Source: Pelargonium nanum (Eukaryota; Streptophyta; Magnoliopsida; Geraniales; Geraniaceae). Taken from it: a DNA stretch of 23,808 nt. The position numbers and the translations under genes are program-made. Positions 1 to 10,900 of this stretch are shown here, piece after piece (positions within the stretch are counted from its first letter, which is position 1; the number at the start of each line of letters is the position of its first letter). Under the pieces are notes generated by a model. The model worked only from the letters and a program-made list of their open reading frames with translations. It ran no database searches and was not told the origin of the DNA. Location: the NCBI GenBank assembly GCA_036897485.1, contig JAYMTF010001373.1, forward strand, positions 1 through 23,808, in the 5' to 3' direction.

Positions 1-303
1 TTTTATTGTCTTTGGGCTTTCTCCAATTAGTATTGGATTCACTGGCCCATTACTACTTCTAAAGATGAGGTTGCCAACTTGCGAACCACTTACACATTTT
101 TTTTTATTCTATAACAATAGATATCAATAATTAATTATAAAAACATTTAAAGTCTTTTATAAAATAAAATAAAAACATTTAAAGTCACAAACTCACAATA
201 GATGGAACAATATGAGAACCTCTTTCTGAGAAGGGAGTAATCCTTATTAACAAAATTATAAATATGAAGAGTACTTCCTCAGTTTTAAACACGTAAAAAA
301 ACA

Positions 304-639
304 TCAGGATTTCAATGTCCTATCGTAGATTTCATGGGTCATCTTCATGAACTTCTCTAGCCCCTCTGCAATGATACGTGTCCAAGCCTCGCTTGCCAAT
401 CCGCAAGTTTATACAACTTTATACGCGCGTCTGCAGGGTCTTCAACGACCCTTCATTACGACTTAAGTACAATCTTGAGACATCTGACCATCTGCGACTC
501 CAAACTGTTGATATGTTTGGACCCCCGAAACCTTTCTAGGTGAGGTACGCACAATTAGTAACTTTCTAAACCCTTGTACTACGTCCGTTGTAAGTACATG
601 TGAAGGCTCTGAAAATGGTACACCACGAGGCAACCTCAT
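304..639 (-). pseudogene. Decayed reading frame of unknown family
   Basis: Read on the minus strand, 112 codons keep one frame from an ATG at 639 (MRLPRGVPFSEP...) to a TGA at 304. Three in-frame stops interrupt it in the second half. The 33 residues after the last internal stop (CGLASEAWTRIIAEG... ending DRTLKS) have a balanced, helical, protein-like composition, unlike the surrounding AT-rich DNA, which is why it was kept. The family was not recognised. Some plant transposase-derived proteins end in a similar helical stretch, but that is only an impression. It could equally be a chance frame in a locally GC-richer patch. Confidence 0.25.
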
Positions 640-2544
640 AAAATTTGTCTTCCTATGATTCCCAAGGCACTATTGCCTTAGAGGTCCTATAAGATGGTGA
701 CATCATCATTGCATTATCGCAATTACATTATCGACACATCATCAACGGACCCCTGTGTCACGTCATGCATAACATCATTTTTACATTGTGGTATATAAAA
801 TCATCAATTGAGCTCATGACACAAGCATGACATCGTCATAATTAACTCATTTGCAATCACAATGCAACACATTTGGACTTTGTAAGTATAAACATCACTC
901 AAGCTATAATGTATGAATTATTTTTCCACATTTGTTATTCATTTATGTCATTTACACATGTTAAGCTCTCAAATTCTTTCTATAATTGTCATTCATACAC
1001 TCTTATTTCACATGTAGAGATTCTTACTCTCACGCATGAGGTGAAATTCAGGAATCCCCTGAATTTTGCTTAACGATATGCTATCTTGTGGTGTGCAGGT
1101 TTTTAGCACTCAAGTCATGAAAGTTCAATTACAACAATAAGAGTTATACCACATTGCATGTTCGGATATTTTGTTGACCCAAGTCAACAACAAGACATAT
1201 TAAGTATGATTGCGATAGTTCACATACTAAGTTAGGTTTTTTCTTTACAAGTAAAATAAATAAATGTCTTAAGAAACACTGTAAAATGATTCAAGTGATC
1301 TTTAAGGGAGGTTTTCCCAGTTGCTTTGCTCTTAGCCATGAAATTTTTTCAATCTCTTGCACGGCTGATAACTGATTTAGCCATAAAGAAATAAGACAGT
1401 TCAATCATAATCATTAAAAAGCATATGTGACAAACTCTTATCTTTTAACACTACAAATTGGGATTGATGGGTAGCAAAAACTTATATTTTTTCTTTCATT
1501 CATGACAAAACATTCTGATGAAGGCAACTTTGTAAGTATTTGAAACATTGAAATAATTATTTGCAGCATATGGAAGGGTCCTAGCCCCCTATATCCTTAG
1601 ACTTGTCACCACAATTCCATGAAAATCAAGAACTCAAAACCAACAAAGAAAACCACATCTGCATTATTTTGTATATGCCAAGTGTTTGTGCATACATGTC
1701 TTTATATGATAAAGGCAAAGGGTAAAAGAAAAACAATTTCCATTTTTGTGGCCTTATTTTCTTGAATATGTGACATCTTTTACAAAGAATCATCCCTTCC
1801 AAATGCTACTATAGATTTCAGTCCCCACCATTATAGATCTCATGATGGAAATATAATGATTTTTTTTTTATCGTTTTTTAGAATGAAATGTTATACAGCA
1901 TATATGTATGGTTTCATGATCATCAACATATAATATCAAATTGACGAAAAGACGATGTATTGTTGATTAGTGAGGTTTGAGTTTGATGGAAGTTCTTTCG
2001 TGGCCAAGGCTTGTGCTCCTTGTAATCATTCTCTCCTTTTATTAGTGTGTCACTTGGCCATAATTATATTATAATTGCCCCAAACAAGTTAATTATTATA
2101 AGTATAAATTTATATTAGCGTGTAAAATAAGTATTATTATTTTGCAGGAAAAAATCATCACATATATGAATATATGATTATAACATGATGGCCAGGATTA
2201 AAGTTGGATGATGCATCTTCGTGGGTGGAATTAAAGCTAAAATGATGATTGTTTCTGTTGGAAAATGTTGATCGGCCGACAAAACATGCCCGCTTTTGAA
2301 CAACAGATTTTTTTGGTTACCTCTTGTATTTTTTTTATACGTTGGGAGGTGGCAAATCCAGTTGCAACGGCACACGCCTATGTTATAAACATCTTAGTGT
2401 TGTTCAGGGCTTACGTCTCTAGTCTAGCTCACTACCTCCGCAGTGCACCAAAAGTGGTCTTTTACACCACCACTACCAAGCAGCGGAGTAAAAAAGCTTT
2501 ATGGCCTTTATCGCTCCATGACTGGTAATTTACGGTTTAAGAAC

Positions 2545-2678
2545 AATGAACTGTCTTGAATCTATCTGATGCAATCGGTTGAGCTATGCAACAGAAATCG
2601 CATGCAGGAAAACTCGAACCTGAATTTTTAGAAGAATCTGAAGCGCATTAACCGCTTGGACCAACCTGTTTTGGTTAA
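2545..2678 (-). repeat. tRNA-derived SINE-like fragment
   Basis: On the minus strand, 'ggtccaagcggttaatgcg' (around 2645-2663) resembles a pol III A box and 'ggttcgagttttcc' (around 2608-2621) a B box. They are separated by about 25-35 bases, as in the tRNA-like head of plant SINEs. No convincing target duplication or A tail was found. The spacing and lack of a cloverleaf argue against a functional tRNA gene, so this is probably a decayed SINE head. Confidence 0.45.
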
Positions 2679-4428
2679 TGCATCTTTTTATCTCAGGTAA
2701 AAAGAGCACACTACAATATGTTGTCTTTTCATTATGTGTTAAATGAATATGCCTGGAAATATGTTGAATTAAGAGCTTCTCATCTATTGAACAAATCCCT
2801 CACCGCTGTTATCAACCGACCGAAATTAATTCTACTTCTTATGAGTGGGTCACATTCATGATTTGATTAATTGTAGGAGGTAATTAATTGTAATAGTTGG
2901 AAATTATATACTATTAGTTGGTGGATTAATTTTGTTTGATAACTAAAAGAGCTTAGCTGCTTTACTAGGGGCCTTCAAGTCTACACATAGTCTAAAAGGG
3001 CTGGGCGGTGGTGCTTCCAGTAATCATTCTCTTCCCTTTGTCATTACCTTAATTACTTTACAAATCTGTCACTTTCCTATAATTATTATTTGATCATTTC
3101 AGGCCACAAACCATTAATGTTTATCTTTCTCTCTTTTTATAGTAATATACTTGTGTAGAATAGCAAAACTTATGATAAATATCACTTACTATATACTACA
3201 AGACAGTGACATGTATATTGAATGAAATTAAGATATATTATGATGGTCATATTTATATATATTAAACTGTACCTCAGTTCATTAATTAAGTAAAATTAAG
3301 TATTGTGCAGTAGAAAATAGAGTGAGTAGAGCAGGCCGAAAAAGTTGAACAAAGTTGAATATGATCCTGAACCTGAATGGAGTTGATGAAATGAATACAA
3401 AATTATTTGTAAAAGTTTACTAATTGCATTGCAGGAGTGAATTAAGGCACAAAACCAGGAGCTTATTAATTGTATTTACTTGGCCTTCTTGTGACATTAA
3501 TTCTTGGAGACCAAAAACATATGATCCTGCTGGTATCAACTGCTACCTTCTCATTTCATATATTGGTCTAATTATAGTCTTCTATCATTGTAATTTTGGT
3601 GATTCAAATGTTGTCATAGTTTTTCTGCGATACAAAAAATAGTAATTTGATTAAGATATGCAGCAATTTACGTGATAGTTTTTTTCTTAGGAATACGTGA
3701 TTACGGATCTTAAATGTTTAGAATAACGACCAATTATCATATATTTGTTTAAAATCTTGACTACAACAGTGGGACAATTATAAGATTAACTTTTGTTCTT
3801 TTCAAAAACATCTGACGCGCAACAACATAAGAAAAACTTATTGACCCAGAACCGGAAAATCAACTTCCAATAAGAGACATAATAAAACTTCCAACAATTG
3901 AAGACCAATCACAATAGAAATAACAAAACTACTAAAATACGATTTAAAATACAGTAACATGAGAAAAATAATTTATTTGTGTTATACATACGCAAACTTA
4001 TATATAGTAGATGTGAATATGATAATGAGGTGTTTGCAAGAGAATCATATAAGTTGAACCAATAGTGATGATGAAACCAACAAAAATAATGTGATCAGAT
4101 CATATCTACTAAGTTTTTGTTTATTCAATACAAAAAATATATATTGAACCGGAGATCGTTGGAGATTCAAACAAAGAATTCTAATAAAAAAATTAAGAAG
4201 AGAAAAGACGGCTTAAGTTTTCACTGTATTTGAAAGAGAGATCACACAATTGATACCATTCAAAGATATATATAATTATATTTCAAATTTGTCTTAACTC
4301 ATCTTAATTACATTACTAGATCGTTGCAAGGATGTGGATACAACACATGCTCATAATATAACAATGGTTCATAATCAATTACCTAGAAGAACCATTTCAC
4401 TTAATACACCAAATATATATAGATATGG

Positions 4429-5214
4429 TCACATAATGGTGCAAGCATGGACATTATCATCACTGAAAAATGACGTCATTCTCTCCTCCGGCTGGGCCGT
4501 GCCCGGAAAAGCTTGGAGGGAGTTGCGAACGTAGCCGGAGGGTGCTCTCTTGTCGTAGGTTCCCGAAGCATACGGATAGTACACCAAGTTGTGTGCAATG
4601 TAAGGCCAGAACTCAGCTCTCTTCCCTGTGCTCTTCACTCTCTTCAACACCTTGTTTGGCTCTACATTACCGGTCACTTTCACATGGCTCTGCTTCCTGT
4701 TCACCTCCACCGATTTTACTCCTGAACAAGGACGGATTCAGAATATTTACTTAGTGGGTGCAAAATTATTGGATAATGAGAAAAATGTTATAAATAAATG
4801 GGACATTTAACAAAAAATCAACATTTGGGGGGCAAAATTTGAAAACTAGTAGAGATAAAAATCATAAAAGTGAATCAATAAAAATATATGGTAAATTCTC
4901 AACAAAGAATATTCAGTTGAAAACGGTTTTTCTGCTCAGAAACGAAATGTTCCAAATGTTTCCGAGAGCTACCCATACCCCTCTTCCTAGATCCGTCCTT
5001 ACTCCTGAATATATATATATTAGATAAATTCAACATTTAACTAGGCAAAATTTGAAAACTAGTAGGGATAAAAGTAAAATTCAATAAAAATACATGGTAA
5101 ATTTTTTAAAAAAATCATTAGAAAATGGTTCTTCTGCTCCCAAACAAAATGTTTCAAATGTTCCAAAGAGCAACTACCCCCACACCCTTCTTCTTAGTTC
5201 CGTCCTGCTCCCAA

Positions 5215-5249
<35 letters not shown>

Positions 5250-5806
5250 AATATATGGTCATTTCATGAGAATCTATCTTGCATTAGTAAAAAAGATGTT
5301 CTAAAAGTGAAAGAGATGGAGAAGGCTTGTATGTGAAGGGTTGCAAGTCCAAATGACAAAACAATGGCTTGTTTTTCCTTTCCACTTGCTGAATTCAACC
5401 TAAAAGATGCTTTAATGGTGACAGTAACATAATACAGAAGAACGACAAATACCAGTTGAGACAAGCAGTTTAAGACGTTTCTTTACTAAGGTCTCGAGCT
5501 CGAGAATGGTGTTGGTATCTCGGATAAAAAAACATAATACAGAAGAAGAAAAGAGTAGAAACCTACCTTTCATGGTGGTAACAGCATTCTTGACTCTTCT
5601 TTCACAACCATCACAGTCCATTTTCACTTTGATCTCCACTGTCTGATCATCATTATCACAACACATATAATCAATATATTGATTTAGTAGAGCAAGTAAG
5701 TTAAGAACATATATATTATTAGTACCTGCATTGGTCTGCGTTTGGTTCTTCTACTCCTTGTATTGGTGACAACGCAGAAATTGGAGAGATAATCAAGGGC
5801 ACCCAT
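4429..5806 (-). CDS. Heavy-metal-associated isoprenylated plant protein (HIPP), complete
   Basis: Three exons, 5806-5726, 5642-5567 and 4721-4429, join in frame to a 149-residue protein with GT-AG borders. The start MGALDYLSNF matches the usual HIPP opening. Residues about 28-95 form an HMA domain with the metal-binding pair C37/C40 in MDCDGCE. The middle WPYIAHNLVYYPYASGTYDK and the KRAPSGYVR block are conserved in the HIPP20-26 type group. It ends in the CaaX box CTIM (C146), so farnesylation and membrane attachment are expected. Family members bind heavy-metal ions and are linked to metal detoxification and stress signalling; the substrate cannot be read here. From memory it looks closest to Arabidopsis HIPP20/22, but the exact member was not assigned. 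A TATA box lies about 50 bases upstream. Intron 2 (4722-5566) is swollen by a transposon and an internal duplication. Confidence 0.93.
4727..5001. mobile_element. Small non-autonomous DNA transposon at the HIPP exon 3 acceptor
   Basis: The ends are inverted copies: CAAGGACGGATTCAG at the left, and the complement of the right end reads TAAGGACGGATCTAG (12 of 15 matching). The sequence CTCCTGAA occurs immediately outside both ends (4719-4726 and 5002-5009), as a target duplication would. The two bases 'ta' before it also match, so a 9- or 10-bp duplication is possible. Eight bases would fit hAT; nine or ten would fit Mutator-like elements. No coding capacity is seen. The duplicated target contains the splice acceptor of HIPP exon 3, read as TTCAG|GAG on the minus strand. 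Confidence 0.7.
4812..5235. repeat. Two diverged direct copies of about 200 bp inside HIPP intron 2
   Basis: The stretch at about 4812-5020 is repeated at about 5026-5235. Shared landmarks in the same order are 'gcaaaatttgaaaactagta', 'tcaataaaaata', 'tctgctc', 'aaatgtt', 'ccgtcct' and a trailing (AT) run. The second copy lacks the left end of the transposon at 4727, and its similarity continues past the right end. This looks like tandem duplication of part of the element plus flank, followed by divergence. Confidence 0.75.
5215..5248. repeat. Compound (AT)n(AC)n microsatellite
   Basis: About eleven AT units (5215-5236) run directly into six AC units (5237-5248) within intron 2 of the HIPP gene, at the edge of the second copy of the intronic duplication. 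Its length is likely to vary between individuals. Confidence 0.95.
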
Positions 5807-5856
5807 TTTTCCTGAAAAAATAGGCTTTGAATTAGAGAAACAAAGAGATGCTGTGG

Positions 5857-5867
5857 CTATTTATATA
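5857..5867 (-). promoter_or_regulatory. TATA box of the HIPP gene
   Basis: The minus strand reads TATATAAATAG, a near-ideal plant TATA box, ending 51 bases before the HIPP start codon at 5806. Transcription would then begin roughly 20-30 bases upstream of the ATG, giving a short leader. This is inferred from sequence and spacing only. Confidence 0.7.
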
Positions 5868-7910
5868 CCCAACACAACCTTGCTGGCTTCATAATCATTC
5901 CTTTTTTCTTTTTATTTCTCTTTAAAATATTATTGAGTTGCACAAAACTGTAGCTACTTCTATTACATAATGCAAAATGAGTTTGTTATGTTTTCATATA
6001 ATGAATTACTTCTCCCGTTTCAAAATAAATATCATATTTTTTTGTGAAAAATGTTAAAATAAGTGTACTTTTTTCTTCTCACTTGTTTTTTTATAATAAG
6101 TTAGTTAATAACCACTAAATTGTTACACTACATGTTGGATATAAAAATAAATGTTCCAACATTAACTAATTTTTATTCAATTATTCTCAAAATAGAAAGC
6201 ATGAGTATAACACGTGATCACGATTATACACGAGTAAATATGCCACACTCATTTTAAAAGAAATAAAAATGAGAACAAGGGAATATTAATTACTTGAGCC
6301 ATCAATTTATATATGTACTATATTGTACTTCAATTTGTTCATATAATATTTTTGGTTCACAAAGATGGAGGAACAGAGTCAAACACAAGACATCTAAAAA
6401 ATGAAGAGGACCACTTGAGTTGAATTTAAAGAAAATAAAACGATTAATTAATTTATTTGAAATATGCAGCCACACCGCCACGAAAGAAAGTTAGAAATGA
6501 TGGTGAGAAGGAAATGGAAACAATGCTTTTGGGGTCTTTTTAATTGTTTATAGTTTTTTGGTTGTAAAGTACTTTTATGTTTTCTTGGTTTTTGTTCAAT
6601 TAGTGTGGCTTTGCTTTTTCCAATTTTAAAAAGGTCTCAATAATGCCTTCTATTGCTTGATTCTATCCAGATTTGAGATTTTACAAGGAATTTTTTTACC
6701 AATCTTATTAGGGTTTTGGTTCCATCTTTAATTGTTCCCAATCATTGTCTCAGACCACTCTTTCTCAAGGAATATTTCACTTAGTTTATAGAATACTTGT
6801 AAATGTCACAATTACAAAATAAATATTTAAAGATTTAAAATTATAGTTTTTTGTTAAGAAAATATACTCTAACTTCAAGAGTGGTAACATCAAATCTCTC
6901 CCTAATCAAGAAATAGAAACTGTCAAATGTATAAATTATATTTTAATTTTTTTTAAAAAAAAAACTTTAGTATTGTCATCATTTTCTTTTGTGCCTAAGA
7001 GTATTTAAATCCTATTAATCACATCTAACGTACATAATTTTGGTAAAAAAAAAAGAATAAAGTGATGATACAAGTGACAAATTATAAAGGTGCAAGTTGA
7101 ATTGTTATTTTTCTTTTTGAATTGACATATAATGCAAAATTGATATGAACCGTTACTCTATAGGGTTGACCAACAAAACAAATTGATTTTGCTAAATTTC
7201 AATTCCACTCAAAAACCAATGGTTATTGGTGAGAGCATCCATTTTTTTCTCATGCGTTGCATTACTGCAAATTTACCACAAATTCAGGATAATTTCATTT
7301 TCCAACAACTTTTTTAAAATATATATTCTACTACTTTGTAATATTTTATTTCTCCAGAAAGTGACATCAAGCTTTTTAGTGATGCTTAAACAGACCAAAA
7401 TTAAAGAGAGATTCTTTTAATTAGGCATATATATGTGTTACTCAAGCTTCTTTATTGACCATTTACAACTATTACTTTTTTTCCCATTTTGTGCCCTTCA
7501 ATCCAATCCAGTTGGTCAAATTCTTCTTTGCATCTAAATTATCATGAATATTAGGCATTGCTATCAACATGTTTCAGGCCAATTATTGGTTTTAAGCTGA
7601 GAATGATTCTTTATGCACAAGTGTTTTCATCACACTAACATGAACATTTAAGTTCAATTTTTCCAACATATCTCATAGTATGTACCTAATTTACAACTAA
7701 TCATAGTACAAGCTCAATAAGGTTTATTTTCTATCATGATCTGTTCCAAAAATAGTGGAACAGTGATTTCTCTGATTAGAGGATCAAATTTAATAAGTTC
7801 AATGATAAGAACAAGACAGAATAAGAATTGACAAAACAAAATTTAATGAATTTGCTCCACCTAGGTGTCAATGTACATCTTACATTGTGGTGTCTGAGAT
7901 CAATCCTCTG
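5868..7910. other. Intergenic region between the formyltransferase 3' end and the HIPP promoter
   Basis: No exon-like frame is seen in these two kilobases. The part next to 5868 is the HIPP upstream region and includes a Stowaway-like MITE at 6009-6283. The rest is AT-rich DNA with poly-A and poly-T runs (for example around 6950-6965 and 7045-7055). The segment just below 7910 should hold the 3' untranslated region of the minus-strand formyltransferase gene; the poly-A site was not located. Confidence 0.6.
6009..6283. mobile_element. Stowaway-like MITE upstream of the HIPP gene
   Basis: The left end reads CTTCTCCCGTTTCAAAATAA after a TA. The complement of the right end reads TTCCCTTGTTCTCATTTTTA, also next to a TA. 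Both resemble the 'ctccctccgtcccaaaat' ends of plant Stowaway (Tc1/mariner-type) MITEs, and the 275-bp length and lack of coding content fit. The inverted repeats match only moderately, so this is an old copy. It sits about 200 bp upstream of the HIPP start. Confidence 0.5.
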
Positions 7911-10900
7911 TTATAACTTCTTCAGCTTTCGACCTCGCAAACCATTTCTAAATGCATCTGCAGTGACCACTTTCCTACCGGGAAGCTGAAGTTCCAATAC
8001 CTGGTTAGAGTTGCCAAAGTCAAAAATCAACAAGCAGCAACCATATGGACTGCATCTATCTATTAGTTCCGTCTTTTTTTCAATGTTTTCAAGAAAATGC
8101 AAGATTCTAAAGATATTGATGACATGTTGCAAAACTTCATGGGTGAAGTATGTTTGGAAACCAGAAAGCTACCCCAAACAACATAGATGACTGCTGTCTA
8201 GACCTATAGCAATGCAATGCCAAACAAAGAAAAGTGCACCAATACATGTTCCGGCGGTCTGGCACCCATCCAATCTTCAAGCGAGTAAGAAATGTTATGA
8301 TTATATAAAGATGCTAATATGTAATTGAAAAATATGATGAGCAGACCTCAAGTGTAGAACACCCTCCGCATGGAATTACCAATGCACCCTTGATAAAAGT
8401 GATGTCGTCAACTTCATTTTGAACATTTTCAGGGCTAGAAACTCTTGTAGTGATAATTTTAGGTTCTAGGATATCGCACTGACTAGTTGTTTCATCAATG
8501 ACTGCAATTTTAGCACGGGTTCCTGGCCATCCTGCAAATGCACGAACCTAGAAAAAGGCTGTGTCATGAGTGACTTCTTAGTCTGATTCAGAGAGAGAGA
8601 GGAGGAGAAAGAGCACCTTATTATGCAATACTGTTGCGTCCTGGTCAAAGGATAGCCATGACTCCTCAGGAGTTAGCTGAAAAAAGTAACAGGAAAAAAT
8701 TACTCTGAGGCTGCCAAACAAATATGCTTGGCTAACACACATTGTTGCCGCGGGAGTGTACATGCCAGCTCAACTATTTATTCTTTTAAATTTTCCAGAT
8801 CTAAATGCTTTTCATACTGGTTATTTCGCAAGGGGAGAGAAATAATGGGGAAAGTCGTGAGTTAATTGGAGGAAAGAAGTATCGATAAAACAATTCAAAA
8901 TATGTAGATAAGTGCAAGAGTATGGAGACGTATGTCCGCTTAGATAGGCAGGGAGAGGTAGGATAGGAGGATAATCAGTAAATTTGAGTTATTTATTTAT
9001 TTATTTTATGAAACCATTTTAGAGTATTACCCACACAGAGTCAACTTTGTAGGGAATTTTCAGAAAGTGGAAACCAGTTTCACATGGACAAATACATGAC
9101 CACTGTCTACATTAACTGGTATCATATTGGGAGAGTTTGTCGCTAATAGCATTTATTACCTTTGGAGCTAAGGTAACTTTAGAGTCATCTTGAGGTTGTG
9201 CTTTCACCTTGGCTGATCCATCAAATATAGAAGGAAGTTCGCGAATCAGAAGTTTCGATCCTGCATAATTCCATGCCAGATTATTGATCAATAAAACAAA
9301 ATACACACACAATCACTGATGTATTAATGAAGTACACATATCATATGTTAGAAGTAAATAGGTAAAATGGAAAACATATGTATGTTCAAAATCCATAAGA
9401 TGTCAGTAGAGGAGATGACAATGCTTAGGTGGATTTATGGTAACAGAAGGAATGATAAGATTAGGAATGAAGATATCCAGCCAAGAGTTGGGGGTAGCTT
9501 TAATTAAAAATAAGATGAGGGAAAACCACCTAAGATGGTTTGGCATGTCAGGGGTTAGTGACATTATGAAGAAAGTTGACAGAATTTGGCCGAAGAAACT
9601 AAAAGCTATAGCGGCAGGCCTAAGTTTACATCAAAAGTAGTAAGAAAAGACGTGATAACGCATGACTTCACGGAAGAGAAATATAACATTAGATAGAACA
9701 GAGTGGATGAAGAAGAGAATATGAGTAAAAAATCTCAAGGAGTATTGCAAAAGGATTTATATAGCAGGCCCATCATTGTTTAGGAAATGTTTTAAGTTGT
9801 TTTTTCAAGATACAAATATCCAGAATAATTAAAAAGAAACGGCAGCTACTAAATATATACCTTAACACACAACTAGAGAGCATAATAACATTAAACAACT
9901 TATGTGATGATTAGTTAGCTACTACTTCAACTCAAATATAAGGTGCAATAATATTAACACTATGAATACAATAATAAACAAGTGAGGAGAAAAAAATACC
10001 TTCGGAAAATAGCAATTCCAATAATTCTGGTGCCTGTCATTAGTGGGAAAACGCTTAGTAAACAGTATCCTCTTTAGAAGAAAAAAGATGAAGAAGAAAT
10101 TATGATTATTTATGAGGCTTCTTAGGATTGCATTCTAGAAATGAGCTGAATGCCGCAACTATAGTGCATACTCGTGTATGTTGATTGGTGTGTGAAAAAA
10201 TCCAGCAAATGGTGCCCAACAAGGTTGTAAAGAAACAAAAAATAATATAATATTTTTGCAAGAAAAAATGAAGGTCACACACATACATTACTATGCCCAT
10301 TTTACCTTATAGGTGCCTTCCAAAGTGAAGGCTTTTCAAACAAATAATATTGCATCCACATGCCATCAGATAAACCATTTTCATCTTTTGAATTGAAGTA
10401 TTGAACCCAACAACTGCATACTTTATACGATCCAGAAATCAATAAGTTTTTTGTTCCATACATGTACCTTAATTTGATCATCAACTTCAAATCTTTCATA
10501 GGCAATGACAGGTCCTGCATCCAGCGCACGGACAGTGAATGCTAATGATACTCCTGTTTCTTTAACTCCGTCCTAATGCATATAAATTTGGTTGTACAAC
10601 TTACTGGAGGAATCAATGAATATGCATTAATGAACAATAAAAAAATTAAGAAAAAGATAGGGAACCTGTAATGCTCTCTGAACAGGAGCTGCACCACGAT
10701 ACAAGGGAAGCAAACTTGGGTGTACATTGACGGTCCCTGCAAATGTTATATTTGAAGTTAAGAGAGCACTGGGGGTTAACACTTCAATAGACTAAAGAAT
10801 GCAAATTCAGATTTATGTGTTTAGGTAGATGTATCCCCTATTGGCTGAAACTATTGCATCATATGCAATTTATGTATGTATAGATTTCAAACTACTTCCA

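Larger units (their letters stand above)
1..4428. other. Gene-poor AT-rich intergenic region
   Basis: No exon chain or recognisable protein was found on either strand across this stretch. Open frames here are short and low in complexity, and none resembles a known family. The exceptions are a decayed frame at 304-639 and a SINE-like piece near 2.55-2.68 kb, listed separately. Two short segments, about 1998-2075 and 3010-3095, share a weak pattern (a 'gtaatcattctct' core followed by 'gtcact...ataattat') and may be an old duplication. The last kilobase before 4429 lies downstream of the HIPP gene and shows no second gene. Confidence 0.6.

Noticed and set aside
2178..2528. Overlapping small frames on both strands near 2.2-2.5 kb
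   Set aside because: No family resemblance, no splice-linked partners, and the composition looks like chance frames in a slightly less AT-rich patch.
1998..3100. Possible duplicated block (about 1998-2075 and 3010-3095)
   Set aside because: The shared words are short and AT-rich; the similarity is too weak by eye to claim a duplication.
9437..9640. 67-codon plus-strand frame in formyltransferase intron 7
   Set aside because: Its sequence is a slice of LINE reverse-transcriptase tail with frameshifts on both sides, not an independent gene.
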